Source: an uncultured bacterium
GTDB taxonomy: Bacteria > Bacteroidota > Bacteroidia > Chitinophagales > CAIODY01
Assembly: GCA_903857255.1 (NCBI GenBank)
Contig: CAIODY010000043.1
Location: 174,344 to 238,343 of the forward strand
Direction: 5' to 3'
Length of the DNA stretch: 64,000 nt
Below are positions 19,894-31,160 of this stretch, piece by piece (the first letter of the stretch is position 1; each line of letters begins with the position of its first letter). The notes beneath the pieces were generated by a model. That model had not been told where the DNA came from, made no database searches, and saw only the letters and a list, made by a program, of their open reading frames with translations. The position numbers were made by a program, and so were the translations under genes.

Positions 19894-21537
19894 TCAATTC
19901 AAATTTCCAATCGTTTTATCTTTCGGATATTTTACTGAATAGCTCAATCGTAAAGTTTTATTTTCTTGTGATTTCAAATCAAATCGCCATTGCAATTGTC
20001 CTTTGTCTTTATCATCCGAAGCATTTGATTTTTCCAACAATTCAATTTCAATGTCTTTATCGGTAGTAATTGGATATTGGTCAAGCATGATTAAACTCAC
20101 TGCATCTTTCTTGGTGTTACGAACAGTAATATCATAAGTGAAGCTTTCTTTTCGAGTTGAGCCAATTACTTTTCGAGCTGAATAATCTTTCACTTTAGTT
20201 CGTTTGATAATTATTTTTTTATCACGTCCCATGCTGAAACTCAAGGTATCACGGGTGTTTCGAGTATCCACAAAGCTTTGCCCAACATAAGTTCCTTCAA
20301 AGAAAATGTTGGCATTAGCAGGTAGTAAATTCAATTTTTCCCAATCTGTAATTCGAGCTAGCAAGAAAGCATCTTTATCCAATTTTGGCACTGCATAATA
20401 TTGATAAGTAGCTGGCAATTCATAATCAATCATACTTACCAAATGCGTTTTGCCATCACTTGGAATGTCATATTTCAAATCAATTTCAAAAGTTGCATTC
20501 AGCTGCGATTCAGTAACGGTTGTATATGCAGCTAATGAATTTGTTTGTTCAACATTCTGATAAACATCTGCGGCTTTCTTATCCAAACTGTATGCTTTCA
20601 TTTTCGGTGCAGCCATAGATTCATTTCTTGTCATTGCAGCAGCTGGCGCATTACTATAAGTATTATAATAACTTGGTTGATAAAAACTTAAATACCAAGG
20701 CTGTAATACAGGGCTGGTACCGCCCTCGTTCGGATTACCAGTGCTGATAGTCAGCTTCACATCGCTCCATGCTAAGCCAGTATTATTCCATACTTGTGCT
20801 TTGTAATACAACTTAATTTTGCTTTGCACATTTTCACAACGCAAATCATAAATCGGATTCCAACCAGCATTAGCGTTGACATAACTCATGTTGAAATCAG
20901 CATTGGTAGCAGTATTGGCGAACACTTGCAAAACTACTTCACCTGTTGGTTGATTTTGTTTGGCGTTTTCTTGCGCTAATTGACTGTTCAGTTGATTTAT
21001 TTTTTCTTGATTTTTTTTGTCCTTCAAATCCAAATCTAAAATATCAGCTTTCAATTCTGTGGATTTTTTAAAATTGAAATCCATCAACTTTTGTAATTCC
21101 AATACAGATAACCCAACATTAGCACCACCAACGATTTTGTTGGCTTGCAAAATGGAAAGAGCCTCATTATCAACCTGACGTTGATTATCAATTTTTGAAT
21201 TAATCAGCGTTACAATTTCCAATGAATCTTCAATCATTTTCACTCTTGGTGATTTTTGATTTTGATTCATGTAGTTGATACGATATTCGGTGGATTGAAT
21301 AGTTACTCCGTTCACACTTCCTACTTGTAAAGTTTGTTGATTCAAATTAGCAGGCAAGCCTTCAACTATTACTGTTGATGAGCCTTGCGGCAAAACTGCA
21401 CTAAAACGATTGTTGATTTCAGCACCTTGTAAATAAACAGTTGCAGAATTGATTTTTGCTTTCACTTTGATTTCTTTTTCAGCAAAAACAGAAATACTTG
21501 TTGCAATAAAAATTGCAGATAAAAAAACTGACTTCAT
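19894..21537 (-). CDS. MuiA-like DUF4139 protein, exported
   Basis: Signal peptide; KINSATVYLQGAEINNRF...; C-terminal DUF4139-like region. Confidence 0.82.
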   Translation of the reverse strand: MKSVFLSAIFIATSISVFAEKEIKVKAKINSATVYLQGAEINNRFSAVLPQGSSTVIVEGLPANLNQQTLQVGSVNGVTIQSTEYRINYMNQNQKSPRVKMIEDSLEIVTLINSKIDNQRQVDNEALSILQANKIVGGANVGLSVLELQKLMDFNFKKSTELKADILDLDLKDKKNQEKINQLNSQLAQENAKQNQPTGEVVLQVFANTATNADFNMSYVNANAGWNPIYDLRCENVQSKIKLYYKAQVWNNTGLAWSDVKLTISTGNPNEGGTSPVLQPWYLSFYQPSYYNTYSNAPAAAMTRNESMAAPKMKAYSLDKKAADVYQNVEQTNSLAAYTTVTESQLNATFEIDLKYDIPSDGKTHLVSMIDYELPATYQYYAVPKLDKDAFLLARITDWEKLNLLPANANIFFEGTYVGQSFVDTRNTRDTLSFSMGRDKKIIIKRTKVKDYSARKVIGSTRKESFTYDITVRNTKKDAVSLIMLDQYPITTDKDIEIELLEKSNASDDKDKGQLQWRFDLKSQENKTLRLSYSVKYPKDKTIGNLN

Positions 21538-21701
21538 GATTATTGGATTTTTAAATTTTCATTTTAGATGCAAACACCTTGCCGATTGCATAAAATGAAG
21601 TTGGTAATAAATTGTAAAAGTAAAATTAAGTGAATCTAACTTTGCATTGTTGGGTTTTAATTATCATTATTCTTCACCAAAATAATCGCTGTCGATTTTC
21701 T

Positions 21702-21745
21702 TGAGTTAGTAAACTTGTTGAGTGGAGCAACAAGTTTTGGTTGTG
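21702..21745. repeat. Hairpin-bearing dispersed repeat, copy 1
   Basis: AAACTTGTTG-agtggag-CAACAAGTTT then TTTGGTTGTG. Confidence 0.5.
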
Positions 21746-21752
21746 TAAAATA

Positions 21753-22310
21753 TTAAATCAAAAACAACTTTTCCAAAACTGAAGATTTTAAATATTTATT
21801 TAAAATCGGAAAAATTTTGTTTACATTTTTTTCAATGGAATCTTCTTCTGAATCACCACCACAATAATTGATTAATGTCTTTCCGATATTTTGGTTTGAT
21901 TTATATTCTTCAATAATTGAATTAACATGTTCAACAACAACAATAAAATGTGCTAATTCGTTCTTGTCAACTTCGTTAATTTTAAATTTATCATCAGCAA
22001 TAAAAATTTCAATAGCTTTATTTTTGAAAAGAATAAAGTTGAACAATGGTTCTTTGGGATTGAAGGCTCCTACTCTTCCTATATTATGAGCACTATATTC
22101 TCGATTCATTTTTAATTCACTTAACGCATAACTTACAATGTTTTTACGCCTTCTTGATTCTTGTCTAATGGTTTGTATCCAACTTAAAAGAAACGCTGAA
22201 AGTGCTCCAATAATTGCTGATAAAATAGCTATTTGTAAAGCATTGGCAGTTGAATCGCCGTAATTTTCATTTGTTTGAAAAAACACTATATCAATAAGTT
22301 GTAAAGTCAT
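21753..22310 (-). CDS. Hypothetical protein with one N-terminal TM segment
   Basis: ALQIAILSAIIGALSAFLLSW TM helix; no family recognised. Confidence 0.65.
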   Translation of the reverse strand: MTLQLIDIVFFQTNENYGDSTANALQIAILSAIIGALSAFLLSWIQTIRQESRRRKNIVSYALSELKMNREYSAHNIGRVGAFNPKEPLFNFILFKNKAIEIFIADDKFKINEVDKNELAHFIVVVEHVNSIIEEYKSNQNIGKTLINYCGGDSEEDSIEKNVNKIFPILNKYLKSSVLEKLFLI

Positions 22311-22338
22311 TTCTTGATTTTAAATTTTTGCTTTTGAA

Positions 22339-24204
22339 TTATCCTTTCAACCCCAACTCCTTCAATTGTTTTTCAGCAATTGTTGATGGAGAATCCATCA
22401 TTACGTCTCTGCCTGAATTATTTTTTGGGAATGCAATAAAATCACGAATAATTTCACTGCCACCTAATAAGGCACATAAGCGGTCAAAGCCAAATGCCAA
22501 GCCACCATGCGGTGGTGCGCCATATTCAAATGCGCCTAATAAAAATCCAAATTTATGATTGGCTTCTTCTTCACTCATGCCTAAAGCTTCAAACATTTTT
22601 TGTTGCAAATCTTTTTGGAAAATACGAATAGAACCACCGCCTAATTCATTCCCATTCAAAATCAAATCGTAAGCGTTGGCTTTAATTTTTGAATATGGAT
22701 GTTCTAAATATTTCTCCAGATTTTCCACTTTCGGGCTGTTGTTCACCATGATGTCAATATGCTCGGGCTTTGGCGAAGTGAACGGATGATGACGAGCCAC
22801 CCATCGACCTGCACCGCCGCCATCTTGGTCTTCCAATGCAAATTCAAACAATGGGAAATCATACACCCACAACAATTTGAATTCATCCGGTTTGCGGAAA
22901 CCTAATCTCGTAGCTATTTCCATGCGCAAATCAGAGGTTGCTTTACGGGTTTTTTCTTCAGTGCCTGCTAAAATTAAAATCAAATCATTGGGTTTTGCAT
23001 TGCAAAATGTTGCTAACGATTTTAATTTTTCGGCATCATAAAATTTATCAAACGAACTCTTGAAAGTTCCGTCAGCAGCGCATTTCACAAAAGCCAAACC
23101 ACCCATCCCAATTTGCGGACGCTTCACCCATTCTATCAATTCATCCGTTTGTTTACGTGAATATTCAGCCGCATTCGGAACACAAATTGCTAAAACTGTT
23201 TCGGCATTTTCAAATATAGGAAATGGGTCAATTACTCCCATATGCTTCGCTAGATACTCGGTTCTTCTTGAAGCTTGTTCTGCCAAGTCTAGATTATGAA
23301 GACCAAAAACTGTTTTTATGTTTTGAATTTTCATTTCAAAACGAATATCAGGTTTGTCATTACCATAATTCCACATCGCATCATCCCAAGTCATTCGTGG
23401 TACAACTTCAGTGTAATCAATATTTTTAACCGTTTTGAACAAATGCTTTATCATGCCTTCAAACATTTGCAAAATATCTTCTTGTTCTACAAAAGCCATT
23501 TCGCAATCTATTTGTGTAAATTCTGGTTGACGGTCAGCCCTCAAATCTTCATCACGAAAGCATTTCACAATTTGATAATAACGGTCGTAACCACTCACCA
23601 TCAACAACTGTTTGAACGTTTGTGGTGATTGTGGCAAGGCATAAAACTCACCCTGATTCATGCGGCTTGGCACCACAAAATCTCTTGCACCTTCTGGCGT
23701 TGATTTAATTAAGAAAGGTGTTTCAATATCTAAAAATCCTTGGTCGTGTAAATAATTTCTCACCTCACGATTCACTGCATAACGCAGCATCATATTTTGT
23801 TTTACAGGATTTCTACGCAAATCCAGATAACGATATTTCATGCGCAAATCTTCACCACCATCCGTATCATCTTCAATGGTGAAAGGCGGTGTGAGTGAGG
23901 CATTCAGCACATTCAATTCAGTTACTTCCAATTCAATTTCACCTGTGGCGATGTTCAAGTTTTTGCTGCTGCGTTCAATCACATTTCCTTTTGCCTGAAT
24001 CACAAACTCCCTGCCCAAAGCAGTTTTCAGCAATTCTGGTTTTTTTGATTCATCTAAAACAATTTGCGTAATGCCATATCTATCGCGTAAATCAATAAAA
24101 GTTAATGCGCCCATTTTGCGGATTTTCTGAATCCAACCACAAAGTGTTACAACCGTTGCTGCATCAGTTATTCGCAACTCTCCACAAGTTTTTGTTCTGT
24201 ACAT
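22339..24204 (-). CDS. aspS: Aspartate--tRNA ligase
   Basis: [47 protein letters not shown]. Confidence 0.96.
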   Translation of the reverse strand: MYRTKTCGELRITDAATVVTLCGWIQKIRKMGALTFIDLRDRYGITQIVLDESKKPELLKTALGREFVIQAKGNVIERSSKNLNIATGEIELEVTELNVLNASLTPPFTIEDDTDGGEDLRMKYRYLDLRRNPVKQNMMLRYAVNREVRNYLHDQGFLDIETPFLIKSTPEGARDFVVPSRMNQGEFYALPQSPQTFKQLLMVSGYDRYYQIVKCFRDEDLRADRQPEFTQIDCEMAFVEQEDILQMFEGMIKHLFKTVKNIDYTEVVPRMTWDDAMWNYGNDKPDIRFEMKIQNIKTVFGLHNLDLAEQASRRTEYLAKHMGVIDPFPIFENAETVLAICVPNAAEYSRKQTDELIEWVKRPQIGMGGLAFVKCAADGTFKSSFDKFYDAEKLKSLATFCNAKPNDLILILAGTEEKTRKATSDLRMEIATRLGFRKPDEFKLLWVYDFPLFEFALEDQDGGGAGRWVARHHPFTSPKPEHIDIMVNNSPKVENLEKYLEHPYSKIKANAYDLILNGNELGGGSIRIFQKDLQQKMFEALGMSEEEANHKFGFLLGAFEYGAPPHGGLAFGFDRLCALLGGSEIIRDFIAFPKNNSGRDVMMDSPSTIAEKQLKELGLKG

Positions 24205-24311
24205 TTTTTAAAAATTGAACAGCAAAAATAAGGCTTGAAAAAAAGTTTGGCTAACTTTTATAAATAATTGTGTGAAAGGAAGTTCACCAATATTTTACCT
24301 TCGCAAAAATT

Positions 24312-25010
24312 ATGAGCAAAAATAAACTCCAGCAATTCGCCGATTTAGACACTTTTAAAAACGTGTTGCAATATGGTTTATTGCAAAAAACAAATTTCCC
24401 ACACAAAGGAAAATGGGCGAAAGAATATTTTAATAATGAAAATCCAATTGTGCTGGAACTGGCTTGTGGCAAGGGCGAATACGCTATTGGATTGGCTGAA
24501 ATAAATCCGAACAGAAATTATATTGGCGTTGAAATTAAAGGCAATAGAATTTGGACTGGCTCGAAAACCGCTACCGACAAAGGTTTGCAGCAAGTTGTTT
24601 TTTTAAGAACTGAAATTGAATGGCTCACCGATTTTTTTGATGATGGAGAAGTAAGCGAAATTTGGATTACATTTTGCGACCCGTATCTCTCTACCACCAA
24701 GGCTCACAAGCGATTGACCTCTCCACGATTTTTAAATTTGTATCAACAAGTTTTGAAAAAGGGCGGAACGATAAATGTGAAAATTGATGACGAAACTTTG
24801 TATCAATTTACGCTCGATGTTTTGGCAGGAAAAGAACCCATCGAAAAATATCCTTGCGATGTAAGTGTGTTTGAATTATTAGAAAACAGAAATGATATTT
24901 ATAATGACGGCAAGCCCTTACCAGAAGCCTTACACATCAAAACTTACTACGAAAAAAAGCATTTAGAAAAAGGTAAAAAAATCAAGTACATACAATTTAG
25001 AAAGCGATGA
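24312..25010 (+). CDS. trmB: tRNA (guanine46-N7)-methyltransferase
   Basis: LELACGKGEYAIGLAEINPNRNYIGVEIKGNRIW. Confidence 0.9.
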   Translation: MSKNKLQQFADLDTFKNVLQYGLLQKTNFPHKGKWAKEYFNNENPIVLELACGKGEYAIGLAEINPNRNYIGVEIKGNRIWTGSKTATDKGLQQVVFLRTEIEWLTDFFDDGEVSEIWITFCDPYLSTTKAHKRLTSPRFLNLYQQVLKKGGTINVKIDDETLYQFTLDVLAGKEPIEKYPCDVSVFELLENRNDIYNDGKPLPEALHIKTYYEKKHLEKGKKIKYIQFRKR

Positions 25011-25050
25011 ATTTTATTCGTAAATTCACAACAACAAAATTGAATCAACC

Positions 25051-25464
25051 ATGAAGAAACTACTTTTCCTATTTGCTGCAATAATTTTTTGCAGCCAATT
25101 AAAAGCTCAAAACATCAAAATGTTTCAAACCGATTCATTGAGTAAAATCGGTGATGACACTACGTTTGAAAACATTTACGTAAAAAAAATTGCTGATGAT
25201 TCATTAAGTACTTCATCGGTGATTGTGATAAAAAAAGAAGTGAAGTTGCATTATCATGCCAATCATACTGAGAACATTATCATCATTTCAGGCGAAGCTG
25301 ATATGGTGATTAACAATTTGTTGGTGTCGGTACGCAAAGGCGATATGATAAATATTCCAGCCAATTCGCTGCATTCAGTAAAAGTTACTTCGGCAAAACC
25401 TTTGAAAGTTATTTCTATTCAATCACCACATTTTGATGGAAAAGATAGAATTTATATGGAGTAA
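25051..25464 (+). CDS. Exported cupin-domain protein
   Basis: Signal peptide; KLHYHANHTENIIIISGEADMVINN...KGDMINIPANSLHSV. Confidence 0.8.
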   Translation: MKKLLFLFAAIIFCSQLKAQNIKMFQTDSLSKIGDDTTFENIYVKKIADDSLSTSSVIVIKKEVKLHYHANHTENIIIISGEADMVINNLLVSVRKGDMINIPANSLHSVKVTSAKPLKVISIQSPHFDGKDRIYME

Positions 25465-26115
25465 TCAATGCTGCATTTTTTCGCCGAAAGCCAAGTCACC
25501 AGCGTCTCCCAAGCCTGGCACGATATATTTATCCTCATTTAAAATTGGGTCAATCACAGCTGTCCACAAAGTGCAATTGGGTAAACTTTTTTCTACAAAA
25601 TCAATTCCAAATTGACTGGCAATGGCACTCACAATATGAATATGTTTGGGTTTTCCCATCGCTTCTAATTTCTTTAAAGTGGCTACCATGCTGGCTCCTG
25701 TGGCAAGCATCGGGTCGCAAACAATCAACACTCGGTTTTCTAACGATGGGCAGGCAGTGTATTGCAAATCAATTTCAAAACTTCCATCGGCATGATGTTT
25801 TCGATACGCCGAAATAAAAGCATTGTCGGCTTTATCAAAATAATTCAACAAGCCTTGATACATCGGCACAGCAGCTCGAAGAATATTTGCCAATACAGGC
25901 TGCTCCTGCAATACAGGGCAATCAGCTATAGCTAATGGCGTTTGAGTTTTCTCGATTTTATAGGACATCGTTTTGCTGATTTCATACGCCATGATTTCGC
26001 CCAACCGCTCCAAGTTGCGACGGAAGCGCATTCTATCGGTTTGCACAGTTGTATCTCTTAATTCGGCAACGAATTGATGAACAAGCGAATTGTTTTTTGA
26101 AAGATTGTGAAGCAT
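25465..26115 (-). CDS. upp: Uracil phosphoribosyltransferase
   Basis: LANILRAAVPMYQGLLNYF, VLIVCDPMLATGASM; start trimmed to MLHNLSKNNS. Confidence 0.9.
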   Translation of the reverse strand: MLHNLSKNNSLVHQFVAELRDTTVQTDRMRFRRNLERLGEIMAYEISKTMSYKIEKTQTPLAIADCPVLQEQPVLANILRAAVPMYQGLLNYFDKADNAFISAYRKHHADGSFEIDLQYTACPSLENRVLIVCDPMLATGASMVATLKKLEAMGKPKHIHIVSAIASQFGIDFVEKSLPNCTLWTAVIDPILNEDKYIVPGLGDAGDLAFGEKMQH

Positions 26116-26220
26116 TGACTTTAAATTAAAATTGCGAAGCGTAAAGTTGAAAATAATTTTTGTTCCAATCAATTTAAAATTCGCAACATCACACAACTCC
26201 ATTATTTTCGTTTCGTAAAA

Positions 26221-28632
26221 ATGAAAACCTTTTTTCTAATTTTTTTGCTTTCGCTTTCGCAAATAGTTTGGGCTGATGACCAAATTAATTTGAAAGCCAT
26301 TCGTGTACAACAAGCTCCAAACTTGGATGGGAAGCCTGATGACGAGTGTTGGAAAAATGCAACACCAGTAAAACTAAATTATCAAAACGAACCTCGACCA
26401 GGAAATTTACCTACCGAAAACACCGAAGTGAAAATGGTTTACGACAACAATGCCATTTATTTTTTAGCAATTTGCTACGATAAACATTTGGATAGCATTC
26501 AACACAAACTCACTCAAAGAGGAACAGTTTGGGGCAACACAGAAAATTTTTACATCTTCTTGGATACGTATCATGATGGTGTAAACGCTTACGGATTCGG
26601 TGTTTCGGTGGATAATGTGCAAGATGATTTCAAAGCATCACAAAATGGTGAAGAGCTGGATGACGACTGGGATGCAGTGTGGGAAAGTAAAACGAGCATT
26701 TTGGAAAATGCTTGGTGTGTCGAAATAAAAATTCCTTACTCGGCAATTCGATTTCCGAAAAAAGAAATTCAAGATTGGAGTTGCGATTTGGTTCGTGAAA
26801 TTCGGCGCAAAAAAGAAATCACAAGTTTCACTACAACAGCGCCAACCATTCAAGATTTCATCCCTTATTTTAATCCGATAAAAGGCGTTGAAAAAATTGA
26901 ATCACCATTGCGATTATCGCTTTCACCTTATTTATCCGAATATTACTTTTTGCAAGGAAATCATACTGGGCAAGCATTTCGAGGTGGTGCTGATGTAAAA
27001 TACGGCATCAACGAAAGTTTCACTTTGGATATGACTTTGATACCAGATTTTGGGCAAGTGGTGTCGGACCAAGTGGTGAAAAACCTTACGCCGTACGAAG
27101 TGCAGTATCAAGAACGTCGACCATTTTTTTTAGAAGGCGCAGAATTATTTTCAAAAAATGATTTATTTTATTCTAGAAGAATTGGTGATTTATCGAGCTA
27201 CAACACCTATCGGAAAAGCGATACAGCGTTTAGTGCCACCAATCCGCCCACGCAAACTCAACTCATCAACGCATTTAAAATCACTGGAAAAACGAAAGAA
27301 AATTTATCCATCGGTTTGTTTAATGCGGTTACAAATAATTTGTACGCAGATGCAAACGACATCAACAACAACTCGAAAAAAATATTGTACGAACCATTAA
27401 CCAACTACAATATTTTTGTTGTAGAAAAAACGTTGAAAAACAACTCCCATCTGGGTTTCATCAATACCAATGTTATACGAACGGCACAAGGAAATGATGC
27501 CAACGTAACTGGTGTTGATGCAAAAATTTTAGACAAAAAAAGTAAGTATGCTTTTGCTTTTCAAGAAAACATCAGCAATATTTTTTTGAAAAATGGAACT
27601 GATTTTAGTCAAGCAAAATCAATTACTGGAAACAGAACTGTTACTTCATTTGGTAAAATTGCAGGCATGTGGCAATGGGGCTACAACCTTGATGCAACAA
27701 GCAGTTCGTTCAATTCAAATGATTTGGGTTATTTGGCAAAGAACAATTACATCCATCACAATTTGTATTTGCATCAATTTATTACAAAGCCATTTTGGAA
27801 AATTTTGAACATGAATAATTTGTTGGCACTGGACCAAGAAAATTTGTTTGACGGACAAAAATATGCTTACACACAAATCAGCGAACGAACAAAATTAGAT
27901 TGGAAGAATTATTTAACGATGGTAACTTATTTTTGGGTGAAACCCTTTGTGTCAAAGGATTTCTACGAACCACGAGTAGATGGTTGGTTTTATAATATTC
28001 CGAAAGTTTATCAAAGCGGAATTTATTTTTCGTCTGATTATCGCAAAACTTTAGCGATTGATGCAGGCACAAATTTTAGATGGTTGGATGAAAAAAACAG
28101 AAACAAAATTGATTACGAAATCACTCCACGATTAAAACTCGGCAAAAAGTTTTTGCTGATTTATGGCTACACTTATGCGCTGGCAAGCAATCAACGTGGT
28201 TGGGTGCAAAATGATGGCGACCAAATTAATTTTGGCAAACGCAATGTGATTGAAATTAGCAATTCACTCAACTTTAGTTATGTGTTTACTAACCGAATTT
28301 CATTGAGTGTAATAGCCCGTCATTACTGGAGTGGCGGACGATACAGCCAATATTATTTGTTGCAAAAAGATGGCTCGATGCAGAATATTGCCGACAATTT
28401 AAATGCAGATTTTGATTTCAATGCTTGGACATTGGATGCAGTTTTTACCATGCAATTTGCGCCTGGAAGTTTCTTGACTTTGGCTTGGAAAAATTTGGTA
28501 GAAGAAGATGGCATCGTGCCGAAATTCACTTATATCAGCAACATCAACAATACTATTAATCAGCCATTGGCTAATTCATTTTCATTAAAAGCGATTTATT
28601 ATTTGGATGTAAATAAATTGAGAAAGAAATAA
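26221..28632 (+). CDS. DUF5916 / CBM9-like N-terminal outer-membrane protein
   Basis: Signal peptide; PNLDGKPDDECWKNATPV; VVKNLTPYEVQYQERRPFFLEGAELF. Confidence 0.82.
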   Translation: MKTFFLIFLLSLSQIVWADDQINLKAIRVQQAPNLDGKPDDECWKNATPVKLNYQNEPRPGNLPTENTEVKMVYDNNAIYFLAICYDKHLDSIQHKLTQRGTVWGNTENFYIFLDTYHDGVNAYGFGVSVDNVQDDFKASQNGEELDDDWDAVWESKTSILENAWCVEIKIPYSAIRFPKKEIQDWSCDLVREIRRKKEITSFTTTAPTIQDFIPYFNPIKGVEKIESPLRLSLSPYLSEYYFLQGNHTGQAFRGGADVKYGINESFTLDMTLIPDFGQVVSDQVVKNLTPYEVQYQERRPFFLEGAELFSKNDLFYSRRIGDLSSYNTYRKSDTAFSATNPPTQTQLINAFKITGKTKENLSIGLFNAVTNNLYADANDINNNSKKILYEPLTNYNIFVVEKTLKNNSHLGFINTNVIRTAQGNDANVTGVDAKILDKKSKYAFAFQENISNIFLKNGTDFSQAKSITGNRTVTSFGKIAGMWQWGYNLDATSSSFNSNDLGYLAKNNYIHHNLYLHQFITKPFWKILNMNNLLALDQENLFDGQKYAYTQISERTKLDWKNYLTMVTYFWVKPFVSKDFYEPRVDGWFYNIPKVYQSGIYFSSDYRKTLAIDAGTNFRWLDEKNRNKIDYEITPRLKLGKKFLLIYGYTYALASNQRGWVQNDGDQINFGKRNVIEISNSLNFSYVFTNRISLSVIARHYWSGGRYSQYYLLQKDGSMQNIADNLNADFDFNAWTLDAVFTMQFAPGSFLTLAWKNLVEEDGIVPKFTYISNINNTINQPLANSFSLKAIYYLDVNKLRKK

Positions 28633-28693
28633 AATTCGGCTTCATTTCTGCATTTTAAAATTTACTTTTGCCTTCTCAAAAAAAATAAACAAA

Positions 28694-29668
28694 ATGAGTC
28701 AAGGAGCAATTTCAAAATTCATGGCGCATCATTATCGCCACTTCAATTCGGCAGCCATGATGGATGCCGCAAAAGCTTATGTAACGCATTTGGATGAAGG
28801 TGGCAAAATGATGATAACCCTTGCTGGTGCTATGAGTACAGCCGAGTTGGGTATTTCATTAGCCGAAATGATTAGGCAAGATAAAGTGGCAATTATCAGT
28901 TGCACAGGTGCTAATTTGGAAGAAGATGTGATGAATTTGGTAGCGCATTCGCATTACAAACGTGTGCCTAATTATCGTGAATTATCACCCAAAGAAGAAT
29001 GGGATTTGTTAGAGAATCATTACAATCGTGTTACAGATACTTGCATCCCCGAAGAAGAAGCATTTCGTCGTTTGCAAAAACATATTCATGCCATTTGGAA
29101 AGATGCGAACGATAAAGGCGAAAGATATTTTCCGCATGAATACATGTACAAAATGTTGTTGAGTGGTGTGCTGGAACAATATTATGAAATTGACCCGAAA
29201 GACTCATGGATGCTGGCTGCGGCGCAAAAAAATATTCCGATTGTAGTACCAGGTTGGGAAGATAGCACGATGGGAAATATTTTTGCTTCGTACGTGATTA
29301 AAAACGAGTTGAAAGCAAGCACCATGAAAAGTGGTATTGAGTATATGGTGTGGTTAACCGAATGGTACAGAGCTAATTCATCGGGCAAGGGCGTTGGTTT
29401 TTTCCAGATTGGTGGCGGCATTGCAGGCGATTTCCCGATTTGTGTTGTGCCAATGATGTATCAAGATTTGGAATGGCATGATGTTCCGTTTTGGAGTTAT
29501 TTCTGCCAAATTAGCGACAGCACTACATCTTACGGTTCTTATTCAGGAGCAGTTCCTAACGAAAAAATTACTTGGGGCAAATTAGATATTACGACGCCAA
29601 AATTTATTGTTGAAAGTGATGCTACGATTGTTGCACCGCTGATGTTTGCTTGGATATTGGGTTGGTAA
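28694..29668 (+). CDS. Deoxyhypusine synthase family protein
   Basis: LAGAMSTAELGISLAEMI; EDSTMGNIFASYVI; EKITWGKLDITTPKFIVESDATIVAPLM. Confidence 0.85.
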   Translation: MSQGAISKFMAHHYRHFNSAAMMDAAKAYVTHLDEGGKMMITLAGAMSTAELGISLAEMIRQDKVAIISCTGANLEEDVMNLVAHSHYKRVPNYRELSPKEEWDLLENHYNRVTDTCIPEEEAFRRLQKHIHAIWKDANDKGERYFPHEYMYKMLLSGVLEQYYEIDPKDSWMLAAAQKNIPIVVPGWEDSTMGNIFASYVIKNELKASTMKSGIEYMVWLTEWYRANSSGKGVGFFQIGGGIAGDFPICVVPMMYQDLEWHDVPFWSYFCQISDSTTSYGSYSGAVPNEKITWGKLDITTPKFIVESDATIVAPLMFAWILGW

Positions 29669-29673
29669 AAAAT

Positions 29674-30129
29674 TTACACACCAAATTGTGATAAGTGATG
29701 GTCTAAATGTTTGTAAAACATGGTATTCCATTGTTGCTTGCTCAAGACACCAAACGAATGAGATGTTTTACCATCAAAATGTGCTTCGCCCAATTCTTGC
29801 GTTTTGTTGATGAAAACAACTAAGCGTTGTTTTTCAAAAGCAAAATCTTTGTTGTCTTTGATAATAAAATCAGGACCTGTTCTGATATTTTTCGGATAAG
29901 GTTTTTCACCCACCACCGTATTTTTTGCCATCAGTTTGATGAACCATTTCATCACCGCATTAGGTTGAGGATATTTATTGTCGTACACATATTCATACGT
30001 AACGCAGCAATGCGCCATCATTTGCCCAACAGCCATTTTGCCCCACAAAGGTTGTGTGTTGGCATTTAATTTATTGATTCTGCCAATGATTTCTTCCGAA
30101 ACTGCTTTGTCGAAAATGTTTTTAATCAT
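29674..30129 (-). CDS. DUF1569-like protein
   Basis: LWGKMAVGQMMAHCCVTYEY...FGVLSKQQWNTMFYKHLDHHLSQFGV. Confidence 0.75.
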   Translation of the reverse strand: MIKNIFDKAVSEEIIGRINKLNANTQPLWGKMAVGQMMAHCCVTYEYVYDNKYPQPNAVMKWFIKLMAKNTVVGEKPYPKNIRTGPDFIIKDNKDFAFEKQRLVVFINKTQELGEAHFDGKTSHSFGVLSKQQWNTMFYKHLDHHLSQFGV

Positions 30130-30261
30130 AATGAATATTTATGGTGGATATCAAAGATAAACCATCGGAATCGAAACAAAAAGTGTTGCCAACAACTCAA
30201 AAATAGGAGGTATCAGCTTTTACTTCATTTGCTCTACCGATAAAAATAGTATAAAATGAGC

Positions 30262-31146
30262 TTACCCAAACTTCACCGAAGTCATGGTCAATGAACCACC
30301 AACAGCTTTATCATTAAAAAAAGAAACGGAATCATTTTTTTCTTGTAAACCCAAAGTATAAATCAATGGGAAATAATGGTCGGGCGTAGGAATGGCTAAT
30401 GTTGCTGACTTTCCCATTTTTTCATAATCAATCATTGCTGGATGATTACCTTCTGAAATATTTTTTTTGAAAATTTTATTCATCTCAATTGCCCAATCAA
30501 AGCCATATTCGGGTTCATTGATTTTATCCCAAGCCACCATTCCTAAATTGTGCACCATGTTGCCGCTACCAATAATCAGCACTCCTTTTTTCCGCAACGC
30601 TGCTAATTCTTTTGCCAACTCATAATGGTATTGAGCAGGTTTGTAAAAATCAATGCTCAATTGCAACACAGGAATCTTTGCATCGGGATACATTTGTTTC
30701 ACCACACTCCAAGTGCCGTGGTCTAATCCCCAATCGTGATTCAACGAAACATCGGTACTATGAATTAACTGTTTAGTTTCGGTTGCTAAGGCAACATTGC
30801 CAGGCGCAGGATATTCTACATCAAATAATTCTTTTGGAAAACCACCAAAGTCGTGAATCGTTTTCGGATGTTCCATGGCTGTAACGGCAGTGCCACGAGT
30901 GAGCCAATGTGCCGAAATGCACAACACAGCAGTTGGCGTAGGAATTTCTTTTCCTAACAATTTCCAACGCTTACTAAACTCGTTATCTTCAATTGCATTC
31001 ATCGGCGAACCATGCCCAACAAACAGCATAGGCATTTTATCGGTAGCAAAAAAAGTATCGGTCAGGTTGTTGAATTCGTGTAGTTTCATAGCAGATGCAG
31101 CAAAGGGTAAAGCGGTTAATAATTGTATAAATCGTTTTCGGTTCAA
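30262..31146 (-). CDS. ygiD: 4,5-DOPA extradiol dioxygenase family protein (YgiD-like)
   Basis: MLFVGHGSPMNAIEDNEFSKRW, CISAHWLTRG, HDFGGFP; TTG start. Confidence 0.88.
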   Translation of the reverse strand: MNRKRFIQLLTALPFAASAMKLHEFNNLTDTFFATDKMPMLFVGHGSPMNAIEDNEFSKRWKLLGKEIPTPTAVLCISAHWLTRGTAVTAMEHPKTIHDFGGFPKELFDVEYPAPGNVALATETKQLIHSTDVSLNHDWGLDHGTWSVVKQMYPDAKIPVLQLSIDFYKPAQYHYELAKELAALRKKGVLIIGSGNMVHNLGMVAWDKINEPEYGFDWAIEMNKIFKKNISEGNHPAMIDYEKMGKSATLAIPTPDHYFPLIYTLGLQEKNDSVSFFNDKAVGGSLTMTSVKFG

Positions 31147-31160
31147 TGATAATGTTCTTG

